Positions 18,569 through 26,523 of a stretch of DNA of 64,000 nt are shown here, one piece after another. Each line of letters starts with the position of its first letter. Within the stretch, counting starts at the first letter, position 1. The stretch is taken from positions 1 to 64,000 of the forward strand of contig NZ_JAVFVU010000018.1 of NCBI RefSeq assembly GCF_030929615.1, written 5' to 3'. The position numbers were made by a program, and so were the translations under genes. The DNA is from Dyadobacter sp. LHD-138 (GTDB taxonomy: Bacteria > Bacteroidota > Bacteroidia > Cytophagales > Spirosomataceae). The notes under the pieces are model-generated. The model saw nothing but the letters and a program-made list of their open reading frames with translations. It was not told the origin of the DNA and ran no database searches.

Positions 18569-19495
18569 ATGCTCCGCAGAAACTTTGTTAAATCATCACT
18601 TGGATTAGCTGGCGTTGCTATTGCAGCAGAAGAGGCCTTCGCTTCTTCAACTTCACCCATGGCAAAGAATAAATTCAAACTTAAATACGCTTCCCACTTC
18701 GGCATGTTCCAGAACAGCGCCGGTAAAGATGTGATCGACCAGCTGAAATTTATGGCAGATCAGGGTTTCATGGCGTTGGAAGATAACGGTATGATGGGAC
18801 GTTCGGTTGAGGAGCAGGAAAAAATAGGGAAAGAAATGACCCGTTTGGGCATGGAAATGGGTGTTTTCGTCGTAGATAAAGGTGGTAACGGAGCCAATAC
18901 CCTTGCGGCAGGAAAGAAAGAATATATCGATATTTTCCTGAATGGATGTAAAAGAGCAGTGGAAACGGCCAAACGTGTCAATGCAAAATGGATGACCGTA
19001 GTGCCTGGTGACTTCGAACGCAACTTACCAATTGGTGTACAGACGGGCCACGTGATTGATGCCTTGCGCAGAGGTGCTGAAATATTGGAACCGCACGGGT
19101 TGGTCATGGTTTTGGAACCTTTGAGTGATTCTCCGAATTTATTCCTGCGTACTTCCGACCAGACCTACGAAATATGCCGTGGCGTGAACAGCAAATCCTG
19201 CAAGATCCTGTATGATATTTACCACATGCAGAAAAATGAAGGACGTCTGATTCACAACATCAACATGACGTGGAGCGAAATCGATTATTTCCAGATAGGA
19301 GATGAGCCTGGAAGAAAAGAGCCTACAACGGGTGAAATTAACTACAAAAATATTTTCAAGTATATCTACGACCGTAGCAAGAAAGAAGGGAAGAGCTTCA
19401 TTATGGGGATGGAACACGGAAATTCCCAGCAAGGAAAAGAAGGGGAAGCTGCGTTGATCAAGGCGTACGTTGATAGCGACAGCTTTATCATTTAA
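18569..19495 (+). CDS. Exported hydroxypyruvate isomerase-like TIM-barrel protein
   Basis: A 308-residue sugar-phosphate isomerase/epimerase-family protein (xylose isomerase-like TIM barrel) with a twin-arginine leader (RRNFVKSSLGLAG). Conserved barrel features include LEPLS, LYDIYHMQKNEG, QIGDEPGR and the terminal GMEHGNSQQGKEG, all typical of hydroxypyruvate isomerases and their relatives. The leader suggests folding in the cytoplasm and export by Tat. It follows the dehydrogenase-like pair and may process their sugar products, an inference from position only. Confidence 0.82.
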   Translation: MLRRNFVKSSLGLAGVAIAAEEAFASSTSPMAKNKFKLKYASHFGMFQNSAGKDVIDQLKFMADQGFMALEDNGMMGRSVEEQEKIGKEMTRLGMEMGVFVVDKGGNGANTLAAGKKEYIDIFLNGCKRAVETAKRVNAKWMTVVPGDFERNLPIGVQTGHVIDALRRGAEILEPHGLVMVLEPLSDSPNLFLRTSDQTYEICRGVNSKSCKILYDIYHMQKNEGRLIHNINMTWSEIDYFQIGDEPGRKEPTTGEINYKNIFKYIYDRSKKEGKSFIMGMEHGNSQQGKEGEAALIKAYVDSDSFII

Positions 19496-19511
19496 GGTTT
19501 CGTTTTAAAGC

Positions 19512-19578
19512 AAAAGGAGTCAATTTTTAAAGAAGTCAAGTTTTCAAAACTTAACTTCTTTAAAAATTGACTCCTTTT
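19512..19578. terminator. Very long bidirectional hairpin terminator
   Basis: Two 33-base arms (19512-19544 and 19546-19578) are inverse complements apart from one mismatch. The hairpin lies between convergent genes ending at 19495 and 19601 and ends in T-rich sequence on both strands. Confidence 0.8.
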
Positions 19579-19600
19579 ATTTGGTCGTCGTTGGAGCCAG

Positions 19601-19912
19601 TTACAATACCACAACCGAATTTTCTTCATCGTCTACCCCCGCAGGTACGTACTTATCAGCTTCCCAGTCATTTTCCCATTTCTCATTATCCAAAAGATAA
19701 CGGAACTGGTATTCCTTACCCGGAACAAGGTCAAGACTGCCTTTGAAAGAGCCGTCTTTTTGTTTTTTTAATGCAATTGCCTCTTCTGGATTCCATCCAT
19801 TAAATTCGCCGATAAGTGAAACTTTTTCAGTTTTTTCAACGGCTTCAGCTGGCAGCGAAAATGTAACTTTTACAACCGGCTTGCTTTTTAAGTATTGTTT
19901 TGTAATTGCCAT
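19601..19912 (-). CDS. Stand-alone glycogen-binding (CBM48/isoamylase-N) domain protein
   Basis: The 103-residue cytoplasmic protein is a single early-set/AMPK-type glycogen-binding domain: VSLIGEFNGWNPEEAIALKKQKDGSFKGSL, then YQFRYLLDNEKWENDWEADKYVP. The paired tryptophans and the FNGWN motif are those used to bind alpha-glucan in CBM48 members. Such stand-alone copies are common in Bacteroidota; function is unproven. Confidence 0.87.
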   Translation of the reverse strand: MAITKQYLKSKPVVKVTFSLPAEAVEKTEKVSLIGEFNGWNPEEAIALKKQKDGSFKGSLDLVPGKEYQFRYLLDNEKWENDWEADKYVPAGVDDEENSVVVL

Positions 19913-19931
19913 ACTTTGTAGTGTTTTTTAG

Positions 19932-20256
19932 TTGGTGCGACAAATATACAATCAAAAATTATACAAATAAATGAATATCAGTATAATAAATCTTAAAGCT
20001 CTTTGAATAGTTATATGACAGTATTGCAAAAAAGGCTTCTACTGCAATTTTTTAAAGCATTTTAATAAAAAATAAACAAAAAAGCAAAGAAAATATTTGT
20101 CATTTACAAAGATGAGAAAAGTGCAATAATAGTTACAAAATAACAGTGTTATTTTTCTGTTTCTTTTCGCAAGAATTCGCTTTTGAACAATAAAAAATCC
20201 CTTACAACAGATTAAGGTTTTAAGGGATTAAAATAAACTGAACCATAGCTAAAAAG
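19932..20256. other. AT-rich intergenic region
   Basis: About 325 bases with no gene. It holds the leader of the glycogen-binding-fold gene on the left and the terminator of the aldo/keto reductase gene at 20196-20229. Nothing else was recognised. Confidence 0.5.
20196..20229 (-). terminator. Terminator of the aldo/keto reductase gene
   Basis: A 9-bp stem AATCCCTTA / TAAGGGATT (20196-20204, 20221-20229) with a T-run on the minus strand, 28 bases beyond the stop codon. Confidence 0.7.
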
Positions 20257-21228
20257 CTATTGAGACCACTCGGTAGGTTCTCTGTCCCAACGATGTTTTT
20301 TCAGTTCTTCTGTTAACGCTTTGGTTAATCGTATGCCATCGCTTGTTGCAATGTTGGAGCGCACGTGAGCGAGTTTGCGCATACCCGGAATGGTGGTATG
20401 GACATCAGGGTTTTCCAGAATAAATCGCAGGGCTAATTCGGGCATTGTCATATGGGCCGGAACTATCGGACGCAATGCTTCGGCGCGATCAACGCTGGCA
20501 TTTAAATTTTCGGGAACAAAATAAGTCGAACGCCAGTCGTCTGCCGGGAAAGTGGTTTCCTTGGTCAGATTTCCGGATAAAGTTCCTTCGTCCAGAGGGA
20601 CACGGGCGATAACACCAATATCCAGTTTATTACAAAGTGGGAATAACTGGTCTTCGGGCGCCTGATCGAAGATATTGTAAATAACCTGTACGGCATCGAT
20701 CAAACCTGTTTCCAGTGTTTTTAAAGCATTATTAGGTTCCCAGCGGTTGACACTGATTCCCCAACGTTCCACTTTGCCGTCTTTGGTCAGTTTTTGTATG
20801 GCTTCTTTCCATTCATCTTCATGCGCCCAGGCGTCTTCCCAAACGTGAAATTGAAGCAAATCAATCGTTTCAACACCTAAATTTTTCAAACTTTTCTCAG
20901 CATACTCGATGATGTAATCGGCGGGAAAAACATCTTTTAAAAGAAAGTTGGGTTTGGAAGGCCACTGACGGTTTTTAGGTGGGATTTTTGTGGCCGCGTA
21001 TAGTTTTTTGTCAGGATTTCTGCGGATCAAATCACCCAGTATTTGTTCGCTCAATCCTTCGGCATAACCCCAGGCCGTGTCAAAAAAATTACATCCCGAT
21101 TCAACGGCCAGATCCAGAGCGTCTTCAATTTCCTTGCGGTCCGAGCCGGTCCAGCCAGCAAGTCCCCACATGCCATAACCTATCTCACTGATTTGCCAGT
21201 CACTACGTCCAAAACGGCGGTATTGCAT
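20257..21228 (-). CDS. Aldo/keto reductase
   Basis: A 323-residue NADPH-type aldo/keto reductase. The family motifs are visible: YGMWGLAG, FDTAWGYAEGLSE carrying the catalytic Asp and Tyr, YAATKIPP with the catalytic Lys, LLQFHVWED with the His, and the ISVNRWEP strand. It would reduce carbonyl groups of sugars or aldehydes, or act in reverse on a sugar alcohol. The substrate is not evident and it is not in an operon. Confidence 0.9.
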   Translation of the reverse strand: MQYRRFGRSDWQISEIGYGMWGLAGWTGSDRKEIEDALDLAVESGCNFFDTAWGYAEGLSEQILGDLIRRNPDKKLYAATKIPPKNRQWPSKPNFLLKDVFPADYIIEYAEKSLKNLGVETIDLLQFHVWEDAWAHEDEWKEAIQKLTKDGKVERWGISVNRWEPNNALKTLETGLIDAVQVIYNIFDQAPEDQLFPLCNKLDIGVIARVPLDEGTLSGNLTKETTFPADDWRSTYFVPENLNASVDRAEALRPIVPAHMTMPELALRFILENPDVHTTIPGMRKLAHVRSNIATSDGIRLTKALTEELKKHRWDREPTEWSQ

Positions 21229-21382
21229 CTTGTTTATGTTTAGTTGTTTTACTTTAAAGGAATTTATAGCACATTTTTAATCCTATTGAAATACATTTGC
21301 TGCAATTTATTATATTTAGGAAGATACAGGGGTTATTAAAAACAAAATGTCGTTTAGCTGGAGAAAACTGTTGGAAGGTACA

Positions 21383-22129
21383 ATGAAAAGAATAATTGGC
21401 TTGCTGCTGATTGTGGGGATTGCAGGATGGAATACGCAAACCATTCCGGAAAATAGCATGCTGACGTATTGTGCTACTTTTCGGCAGATACAGCAGGATA
21501 TCCGGGATTGCGTCATAACTCCAGATTCGGCGGCCAGGGCCTGGCAGGACAATATCAGGAGTATCAGGGCAACGTTTCGTAGCGGTGATACCTGCCGGAT
21601 GGGGGATTCTACTTATTTCGTGTTTCCGATCAAAGGATATACACCGGAAAACTCCATTGGCGGCAGAGGAATGGGGTATAGAGCAGATGGTTTTGACCTT
21701 TTCGATATGGATGTAAAAGGAAGCCATCCGGCACATGACCTTTTTGTGTACGATAAAAATCAGGATAATCTCGATGACCGTACCTGGAAACCGGTGGAAG
21801 TGCTGGCATTTACATCCGGCGTGGTGGTGGCGGTGGAAAATAACTGGAAATATGACAGCGATTTGCGGGGCGGAAACTGGATATGGATTTATGATCCCTG
21901 TCTGGACGGGTTATTCTATTATGCCCATAACAATGTTTTGTTCGTGGAGCCAGGACAATGGGTGAATGCCGGGGACAAGATTTCAGAAATGGGCCGGAGC
22001 GGCTTCAATGCATTTAAGAGACGCTCGCCGACGCATTTACATCTTATGTTTTTGAAATTAAATAAAGACGGATTGCCCGAACCGGGCGATACGTATGACT
22101 GGTTGATGAATTCAATCGTAAAACAATAG
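21383..22129 (+). CDS. M23-family metallopeptidase
   Basis: From ATG 21383 (248 residues) the protein begins with a signal-type hydrophobic segment, which favours this over an ATG 12 codons upstream. It contains the LytM/M23 zinc motif HPAHDLFVYD and the later THLHLMF (HxH) motif. These enzymes cut peptidoglycan cross-bridge peptides. Insertions such as KNQDNLDDRTW lie around the active site, and a further LRGGNWIWIYD strand is typical. Periplasmic wall remodelling is the likely role. Confidence 0.85.
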   Translation: MKRIIGLLLIVGIAGWNTQTIPENSMLTYCATFRQIQQDIRDCVITPDSAARAWQDNIRSIRATFRSGDTCRMGDSTYFVFPIKGYTPENSIGGRGMGYRADGFDLFDMDVKGSHPAHDLFVYDKNQDNLDDRTWKPVEVLAFTSGVVVAVENNWKYDSDLRGGNWIWIYDPCLDGLFYYAHNNVLFVEPGQWVNAGDKISEMGRSGFNAFKRRSPTHLHLMFLKLNKDGLPEPGDTYDWLMNSIVKQ

Positions 22130-22242
22130 CCGGGTAGCGAAGGAATGGAGCAGGATGGTGGCCTGGGCAAAATTGACGAAAAATTTATTTTAGCAATATT
22201 TTATTATCACTCCGCTTAAACTACTTCCTAACCCCTTTTGCT

Positions 22243-23529
22243 ATGAATAACCGCCGGTCTTTTATGAAAAAAAGTGCTGCCCTGGGTATGGGCGCATTTG
22301 GCCTGGACAGTCTTTTTAATGAAATCCATGCCGCTGATTTCCAGAACGCTGAAAAATTTTGGAGGGACGACAGTGAAACCAATGACAACTACTGGGGAAC
22401 CATTCAGGATGCTTATACCGCCAGTAAAAGCGAGATCATTATTCTGAATAACGGTGGTGTTTCTCCGTCTCCGATTGTGGTCCAGCAGGCACTGGAAAAA
22501 TATAACAAGCAAGCTGCACAAGGGCCGTCTTACTACATGTGGCGGATTATGGACAAGGGGCGTGAGCCATTACGGCAGCGTTTGGCAACCCTGGGTGGTT
22601 GTGATCCCGAAGAAATTGCCATCAATCGCAATGCCACCGAAGCACTCAATACGGTCATTTTTGGATTGCCTTTGCAAAAAGGTGACGAGGTGATAGGGAC
22701 GAAATTTGATTATCCAAACATGATGAATGCCTGGCGCCAGCGTCAGCTGCGCGACGGGATCGTCTATAAACAATTGTCTTTCGAGTTTCCGATTGAAAAC
22801 GATGAACAGATCGTAAAAGCTTACGAGGATGCAATAACGCCGCAGACGAAGATCATCCACATTACCCATATCGTCAACTGGATCGGGCAGATTATGCCGG
22901 TGAAAAAGATCAGTCAGATGGCGCATAAAAAGGGAATTGAGGTGATTGTGGATGGCGCGCACTCCTTTGCGTTGCTCGACTTCAAAATTCCGGATTTGGA
23001 ATGCGACTACTTTGGAACCAGCCTGCATAAGTTTTTGAGCGCGCCTGTGGGTAGCGGCATGATGTGGATCAAAAAAGATAAAATTGCCAAGATCTGGCCG
23101 CTGGTTTGTAATCAGGAACCAACCAGTGCCGATATCCGTAAGTTTGAAACATTGGGCACGAGAAGTTTCTGTATTGAGCAGGCCATTGGTGAAGCCATTA
23201 ATTTTCAGGAAGGTATTGGTACAAAACGTAAACAGGAACGTATTCATTATCTGAAAAAATACTGGGCGGAGCGGGCAAAGGAGATTCCCGGGGTGAAAAT
23301 TCATACCTCGCTGAAACCCGAATATTCCTGTGCGATCGCGGGAGTAAGCGTTGAGGGTTTGAAACCGACAGAACTCGACAGTAAGTTATTCAGCGATTTT
23401 AAAATCCATACGGTGGGAATCAGCTATGAAAGCGTTCAGTGTGTCAGGGTTACGCCTCATGTGTATACCAAAATAAGTGATCTGGATAAGCTGGTTGACG
23501 CTTTGGAGAAAATAGCGAAGAAAGTTTAA
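22243..23529 (+). CDS. Tat-exported class V aminotransferase (isopenicillin-N epimerase-like)
   Basis: A 428-residue PLP enzyme. A twin-arginine leader (NRRSFMKKSAALGMG) precedes the domain. Features are INRNATEALN, VDGAHSFALLD with the PLP-contacting Asp and His, and FGTSLHKFL with the PLP lysine. It belongs to the group containing cysteine desulfurases and isopenicillin-N epimerases. Substrate is unknown. Export of PLP enzymes by Tat is unusual but recurrent in Bacteroidota. Confidence 0.85.
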   Translation: MNNRRSFMKKSAALGMGAFGLDSLFNEIHAADFQNAEKFWRDDSETNDNYWGTIQDAYTASKSEIIILNNGGVSPSPIVVQQALEKYNKQAAQGPSYYMWRIMDKGREPLRQRLATLGGCDPEEIAINRNATEALNTVIFGLPLQKGDEVIGTKFDYPNMMNAWRQRQLRDGIVYKQLSFEFPIENDEQIVKAYEDAITPQTKIIHITHIVNWIGQIMPVKKISQMAHKKGIEVIVDGAHSFALLDFKIPDLECDYFGTSLHKFLSAPVGSGMMWIKKDKIAKIWPLVCNQEPTSADIRKFETLGTRSFCIEQAIGEAINFQEGIGTKRKQERIHYLKKYWAERAKEIPGVKIHTSLKPEYSCAIAGVSVEGLKPTELDSKLFSDFKIHTVGISYESVQCVRVTPHVYTKISDLDKLVDALEKIAKKV

Positions 23530-23559
23530 TTAAGAATGGCTTCCGTGCGGTTCATATTT

Positions 23560-23600
23560 GAGGACATAGCCTAAGCACCCGGTTGCCTGGCTATGTCCTC
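23560..23600 (+). terminator. Rho-independent terminator
   Basis: A perfect 12-bp stem GAGGACATAGCC / GGCTATGTCCTC (23560-23571, 23589-23600) followed by TTTGTTT, just past the aminotransferase stop. Confidence 0.85.
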
Positions 23601-23732
23601 TTTGTTTGATGTTCAAGTTTTCTTGTACGTTACCAGAAGATTTTTCAGCATCTCATTATCCTTAATTTTACCCATCGTTTAAGATTCTTGTCATTCCTGG
23701 TTAATTTAATTGGTCGTATCAAAACCACGAAA

Positions 23733-23841
23733 CGTTCCTACGGAACGAAAACCAGATCGATCTATCCCTAGTTTCTACCAACAAAATGTCCTGATGGGAC
23801 AAAAATATTCGGATGTTTCCGTGTTTTTGTTCCAATAGGAA
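23733..23841. repeat. Cluster of three short hairpin units
   Basis: Hairpins CGTTCC-TAC-GGAACG (23733-23747), TGTCC-TGATG-GGACA (23787-23801) and TTCC-AATA-GGAA (23830-23841) recur at 54 and about 43 bases. The common TCC...GGA core resembles REP-like elements. No coding sequence is supported here. Confidence 0.5.
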
Positions 23842-23992
23842 GATTTCGTTGGCAGCCATGATCTTTTTAATTGCTTTGAAAATGATCTTCGGGTAGCGTA
23901 TTTTTCTTGAAAACCACTTATCCATTATGTTAACCGTTTTTATTGCAAAAATGAGGTTAAAAGTAAGGGATATGACCGTTTGAACAAATTGG

Positions 23993-24024
23993 TTTCGCTC
24001 CTGTCGGGTAAACCGTTACCTTTG
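23993..24024 (+). promoter_or_regulatory. Candidate promoter of the ygiB/ygiC-like pair
   Basis: TACCTTTG at 24017-24024 matches the Bacteroidota -7 consensus exactly. TTTC at 23993-23996, 20 bases upstream, is a near match to the -33 element. The start codon is 36 bases downstream of the -7 element. Confidence 0.55.
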
Positions 24025-24059
24025 ATATTCTTTAAACGGAACAAATTCTGTTATAAACC

Positions 24060-24671
24060 ATGACACAACAACGCAAAGGTTCTTTTATTAAGAGGGCCAA
24101 GGATATTACGCTTAGCAGCGCATTAACACTTGCCATTTTGTCGGGAGGTGCGATAATGACGGGCTGTTCATCAAAGGATGATGAATCTGATTATAGTTAT
24201 GAAGAAACGACTTATTCCAAAGGGATCCGTTCACATATTAAAGAGGTAAAACCGGGTGAATTTAAAATTACCGACGAAGAAAGTGTGGCGGCAGACAAAT
24301 CGCTGGCCATTGTTACTTATCTCGACGGGCATACGGATTCGCTGTCGACCACCGCTGCCAAAGCATTGATTGACAATGAAATTCGCAATAATCAATCTTC
24401 TGTGGGGCATCACAGTGGACTTTCCAGTATGCTTTTGTATGGAGGTATGGGTTATATGCTGGGACGAAATTCAGGAAACGGTTATATGAATAACTACCGC
24501 AACAGTGAAACTTCCCGGGGAGGATTTTATGCGAATCCGGGTGCATTCAACAAATCGCAAAGTGCTTATAACGACGTAAATGCCTCGCGTTCAACCAGGG
24601 TGGTAACTTCCAGACCGGCTGGCGGACGTAGCGGATTTTTTAGCAGATTTTCAGGAAGAAGCGGAGGCTGA
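24060..24671 (+). CDS. YgiB-like lipoprotein
   Basis: A 203-residue protein with a signal sequence ending in a lipobox-like MTGC (Cys about 36), so probably a lipoprotein. The C-terminal half is rich in Gly, Ser, Asn and Tyr, with MLLYGGMGYMLGR, GGFYANPGAFNKS and a final GRSGFFSRFSGRSGG. This resembles the YgiB/DUF1190 family, which lies next to ygiC in many genomes, as here. The role is unknown; envelope stress has been proposed for the family. Confidence 0.65.
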   Translation: MTQQRKGSFIKRAKDITLSSALTLAILSGGAIMTGCSSKDDESDYSYEETTYSKGIRSHIKEVKPGEFKITDEESVAADKSLAIVTYLDGHTDSLSTTAAKALIDNEIRNNQSSVGHHSGLSSMLLYGGMGYMLGRNSGNGYMNNYRNSETSRGGFYANPGAFNKSQSAYNDVNASRSTRVVTSRPAGGRSGFFSRFSGRSGG

Positions 24672-24715
24672 TCACCGGCGTTCGAAGTAACATTTCTGAC
24701 TATTTTAAAATACGT

Positions 24716-25888
24716 ATGATCAAATTAAAATCCCTGCCGAATCCTCCGGAACAGGCGCTTCAAAAACTTGGATGGAACTGGATGCTGGGTACGGACACAA
24801 CGCCTTACCTGGGAAAGGAAGCGGTTGTAATCAATGAAGAAACGGCCACAGAATACTATGAGGCGGCTGGTACATTGTATGATATGTTTGTCGAAGCCGG
24901 GCAATATGCGATCGATCAACAGCTTTTTGCTGAGATGGGAATTCCGGAAAACCTGGTTGAGCTTGTTAAACTTTCGTGGGAGGAAGACCGGAATGTACAC
25001 CTGTACGGACGGTTCGATCTGGCGGGTGGCTTTGACGATCAGCCGGTAAAATTGATCGAATTTAATGCCGATACCGCTACCTGCCTGCCCGAAACGGCGG
25101 TGGTTCAGTGGGCGCATTTACGCACCAACGGCGAGGATGATTCGAAGCAGTTTAATACGCTTTATGAAACACTGGTCAGTCAGTTTCAGTATATAAAACT
25201 AGTGAATAATGACCTGACGCCGTCGATCCTTTTCTCTGCCATGCGTGATTACCCAGAAGATGACACCAATGTGAGCATTCTTTCCGAGGCAGCAAAAGAA
25301 GCAGGATTTGAAGTTGATTTTGCTTATATCGATGAAGTGGAATTTGCTCAGGAAGGGGTTTTTAAGCAGGATGCTTCCGGTTCGGGCAATTTTGTCCGTT
25401 TTGATTTTTGGTTCAAACTGGTTCCCTGGGAATACATTGGCGACGACGAACCTGAGCTGGCGGCCATGCTTACAGACATTGTCAGAAATCGTCGTGCGGT
25501 AATTTTGAACCCGGCGTATACTTTGCTGTTTCAGTCGAAATATATTTTAAAGGTATTGTGGGATTTGTATCCGTATCATCCGTTGCTGCTACAAACGGAG
25601 CGGCATCCGATCACGCATAAAAAGTCGGTTAGCAAGGTGCTTTTTGGCAGAGAGGGCGCCAATGTTTCGATTATGGAAAAGGGAGGCGAGGTTTTGGAAA
25701 AAGTCGAGGGAGACTACGATGCGCAAAAAAGAGTTTATCAGGAATACGTGGAATTTCCGGTCGATGGAGAAGGATTTTCTTATCAGGCCGGTGTGTTTTA
25801 CGCAGGTGAACCCTGTGCATTAGGCTTTCGGCGCGGGGGAAAAATTCTTGATAACACCGCGCAGTTTGTGGGGCATATTGTTGAATAG
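24716..25888 (+). CDS. ygiC: Glutathionylspermidine synthase-family protein, YgiC-like
   Basis: A 390-residue ATP-grasp protein of the glutathionylspermidine synthase C-terminal domain family. Typical stretches are YDMFVEAGQY, YGRFDLAGGFD, LIEFNADTATCLPET, RRAVILNPAYTLLFQSKYIL, SKVLFGREGANV and the terminal ALGFRRGGKILDN. No amidase domain is present, which matches YgiC rather than bifunctional GspS. It would join an amine to a peptide using ATP, but substrates are not known. It lies 44 bases after the YgiB-like gene. Confidence 0.9.
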   Translation: MIKLKSLPNPPEQALQKLGWNWMLGTDTTPYLGKEAVVINEETATEYYEAAGTLYDMFVEAGQYAIDQQLFAEMGIPENLVELVKLSWEEDRNVHLYGRFDLAGGFDDQPVKLIEFNADTATCLPETAVVQWAHLRTNGEDDSKQFNTLYETLVSQFQYIKLVNNDLTPSILFSAMRDYPEDDTNVSILSEAAKEAGFEVDFAYIDEVEFAQEGVFKQDASGSGNFVRFDFWFKLVPWEYIGDDEPELAAMLTDIVRNRRAVILNPAYTLLFQSKYILKVLWDLYPYHPLLLQTERHPITHKKSVSKVLFGREGANVSIMEKGGEVLEKVEGDYDAQKRVYQEYVEFPVDGEGFSYQAGVFYAGEPCALGFRRGGKILDNTAQFVGHIVE

Positions 25889-25915
25889 CTGACCGACCGC
25901 TAAAAGTTGTATACC

Positions 25916-25943
25916 TTAAAGCCTGTCGCATGATAGGCTTTAA
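25916..25943. terminator. Terminator after ygiC-like gene
   Basis: A 12-bp stem, TTAAAGCCT plus three further pairs (25916-25927, 25932-25943), around a GCAT loop. A short T-run follows. Confidence 0.65.
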
Positions 25944-25947
25944 TTCA

Positions 25948-26089
25948 TTAGATCAGTTCCAACCGCTGATTTTCCAAAGTGACATTGAAATGGATGTCTG
26001 CATTTAAAGCTTTGAATACTTTTAAGATTGTGTCAATCGTCGCACTATTGGCATTGATTTCATTTTGGCAATAACTTTTTTTATTCTCA
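25948..26089 (-). pseudogene. Remnant of a HipB/XRE-type HTH antitoxin
   Basis: The minus strand has an open stretch of about 46 codons ending at a TAA (25948-25950) with no start codon. It reads ENKKSYCQ...TIDTILKVFKALNADIHF, which resembles the second half of an XRE/HipB helix-turn-helix domain (pattern TLDTLLKVLKALG). The DNA-binding N-terminal half is absent. It lies just upstream of the metal-efflux operon and overlaps its promoter region. Confidence 0.5.
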
Positions 26090-26095
26090 ATTCCC

Positions 26096-26103
26096 TATCT
26101 TTG
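26096..26103 (+). promoter_or_regulatory. Candidate -7 element TATCTTTG
   Basis: An exact TAnnTTTG match five bases before the ATG of the first gene of the metal-efflux operon. Transcription would begin at or very near the start codon, giving a nearly leaderless mRNA. The -33 element is weak. Confidence 0.35.
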
Positions 26104-26108
26104 CCCCG

Positions 26109-26429
26109 ATGAAAATATTCAAGCTCATATTAAGCCTTTACATTTTAACATTGTCGTGCTTTCCGTGCGGTGATGTGAAGGAATGTAATGGCCAGGAAGA
26201 GCTTAAAATTTCAGTGGCGTCGGAGCATAAGGCTCATGAGCATGTTACGGAAGCTTGTACACCTTTTTGTACATGCAGTTGCTGCGCAGCGTCAACGGTT
26301 TTTCAATACGCCACTGCGATGCTTGAAAAACCCAAAGTGGTTTTTGCTTCTTTGAAATTCCCGAATTATCAGGTTTTATCCCGTCCGGAAATTTCTTTCT
26401 CCATTTGGCAGCCGCCAAAGATTGCCTAA
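26109..26429 (+). CDS. Small Cys/His-rich exported protein of metal-efflux operon
   Basis: A 106-residue protein with a signal segment (residues 1-18) followed by a Cys/His cluster: CFPCGDVKEC, then HKAHEHVTEACTPFCTCSCC. These residues could bind Cu, Zn or similar ions. Small proteins of this kind sit before CzcCBA-type genes in many Bacteroidota. A periplasmic metal-binding or sensing role is inferred from residues and position only. Confidence 0.65.
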   Translation: MKIFKLILSLYILTLSCFPCGDVKECNGQEELKISVASEHKAHEHVTEACTPFCTCSCCAASTVFQYATAMLEKPKVVFASLKFPNYQVLSRPEISFSIWQPPKIA

Positions 26430-26523
26430 TAACGTCTTGTTTTTTGGTTAAAATTAAGGTACTGGATCCACTGGGTTTGGCATCTGCATTTTATCCTATT
26501 CGTTATTTGCCAATCAAATTTTC

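Noticed and set aside
22570..23304. A 244-codon minus-strand open frame
   Set aside because: It is antisense to the class V aminotransferase gene, whose PLP motifs are intact; the frame shows no family features.
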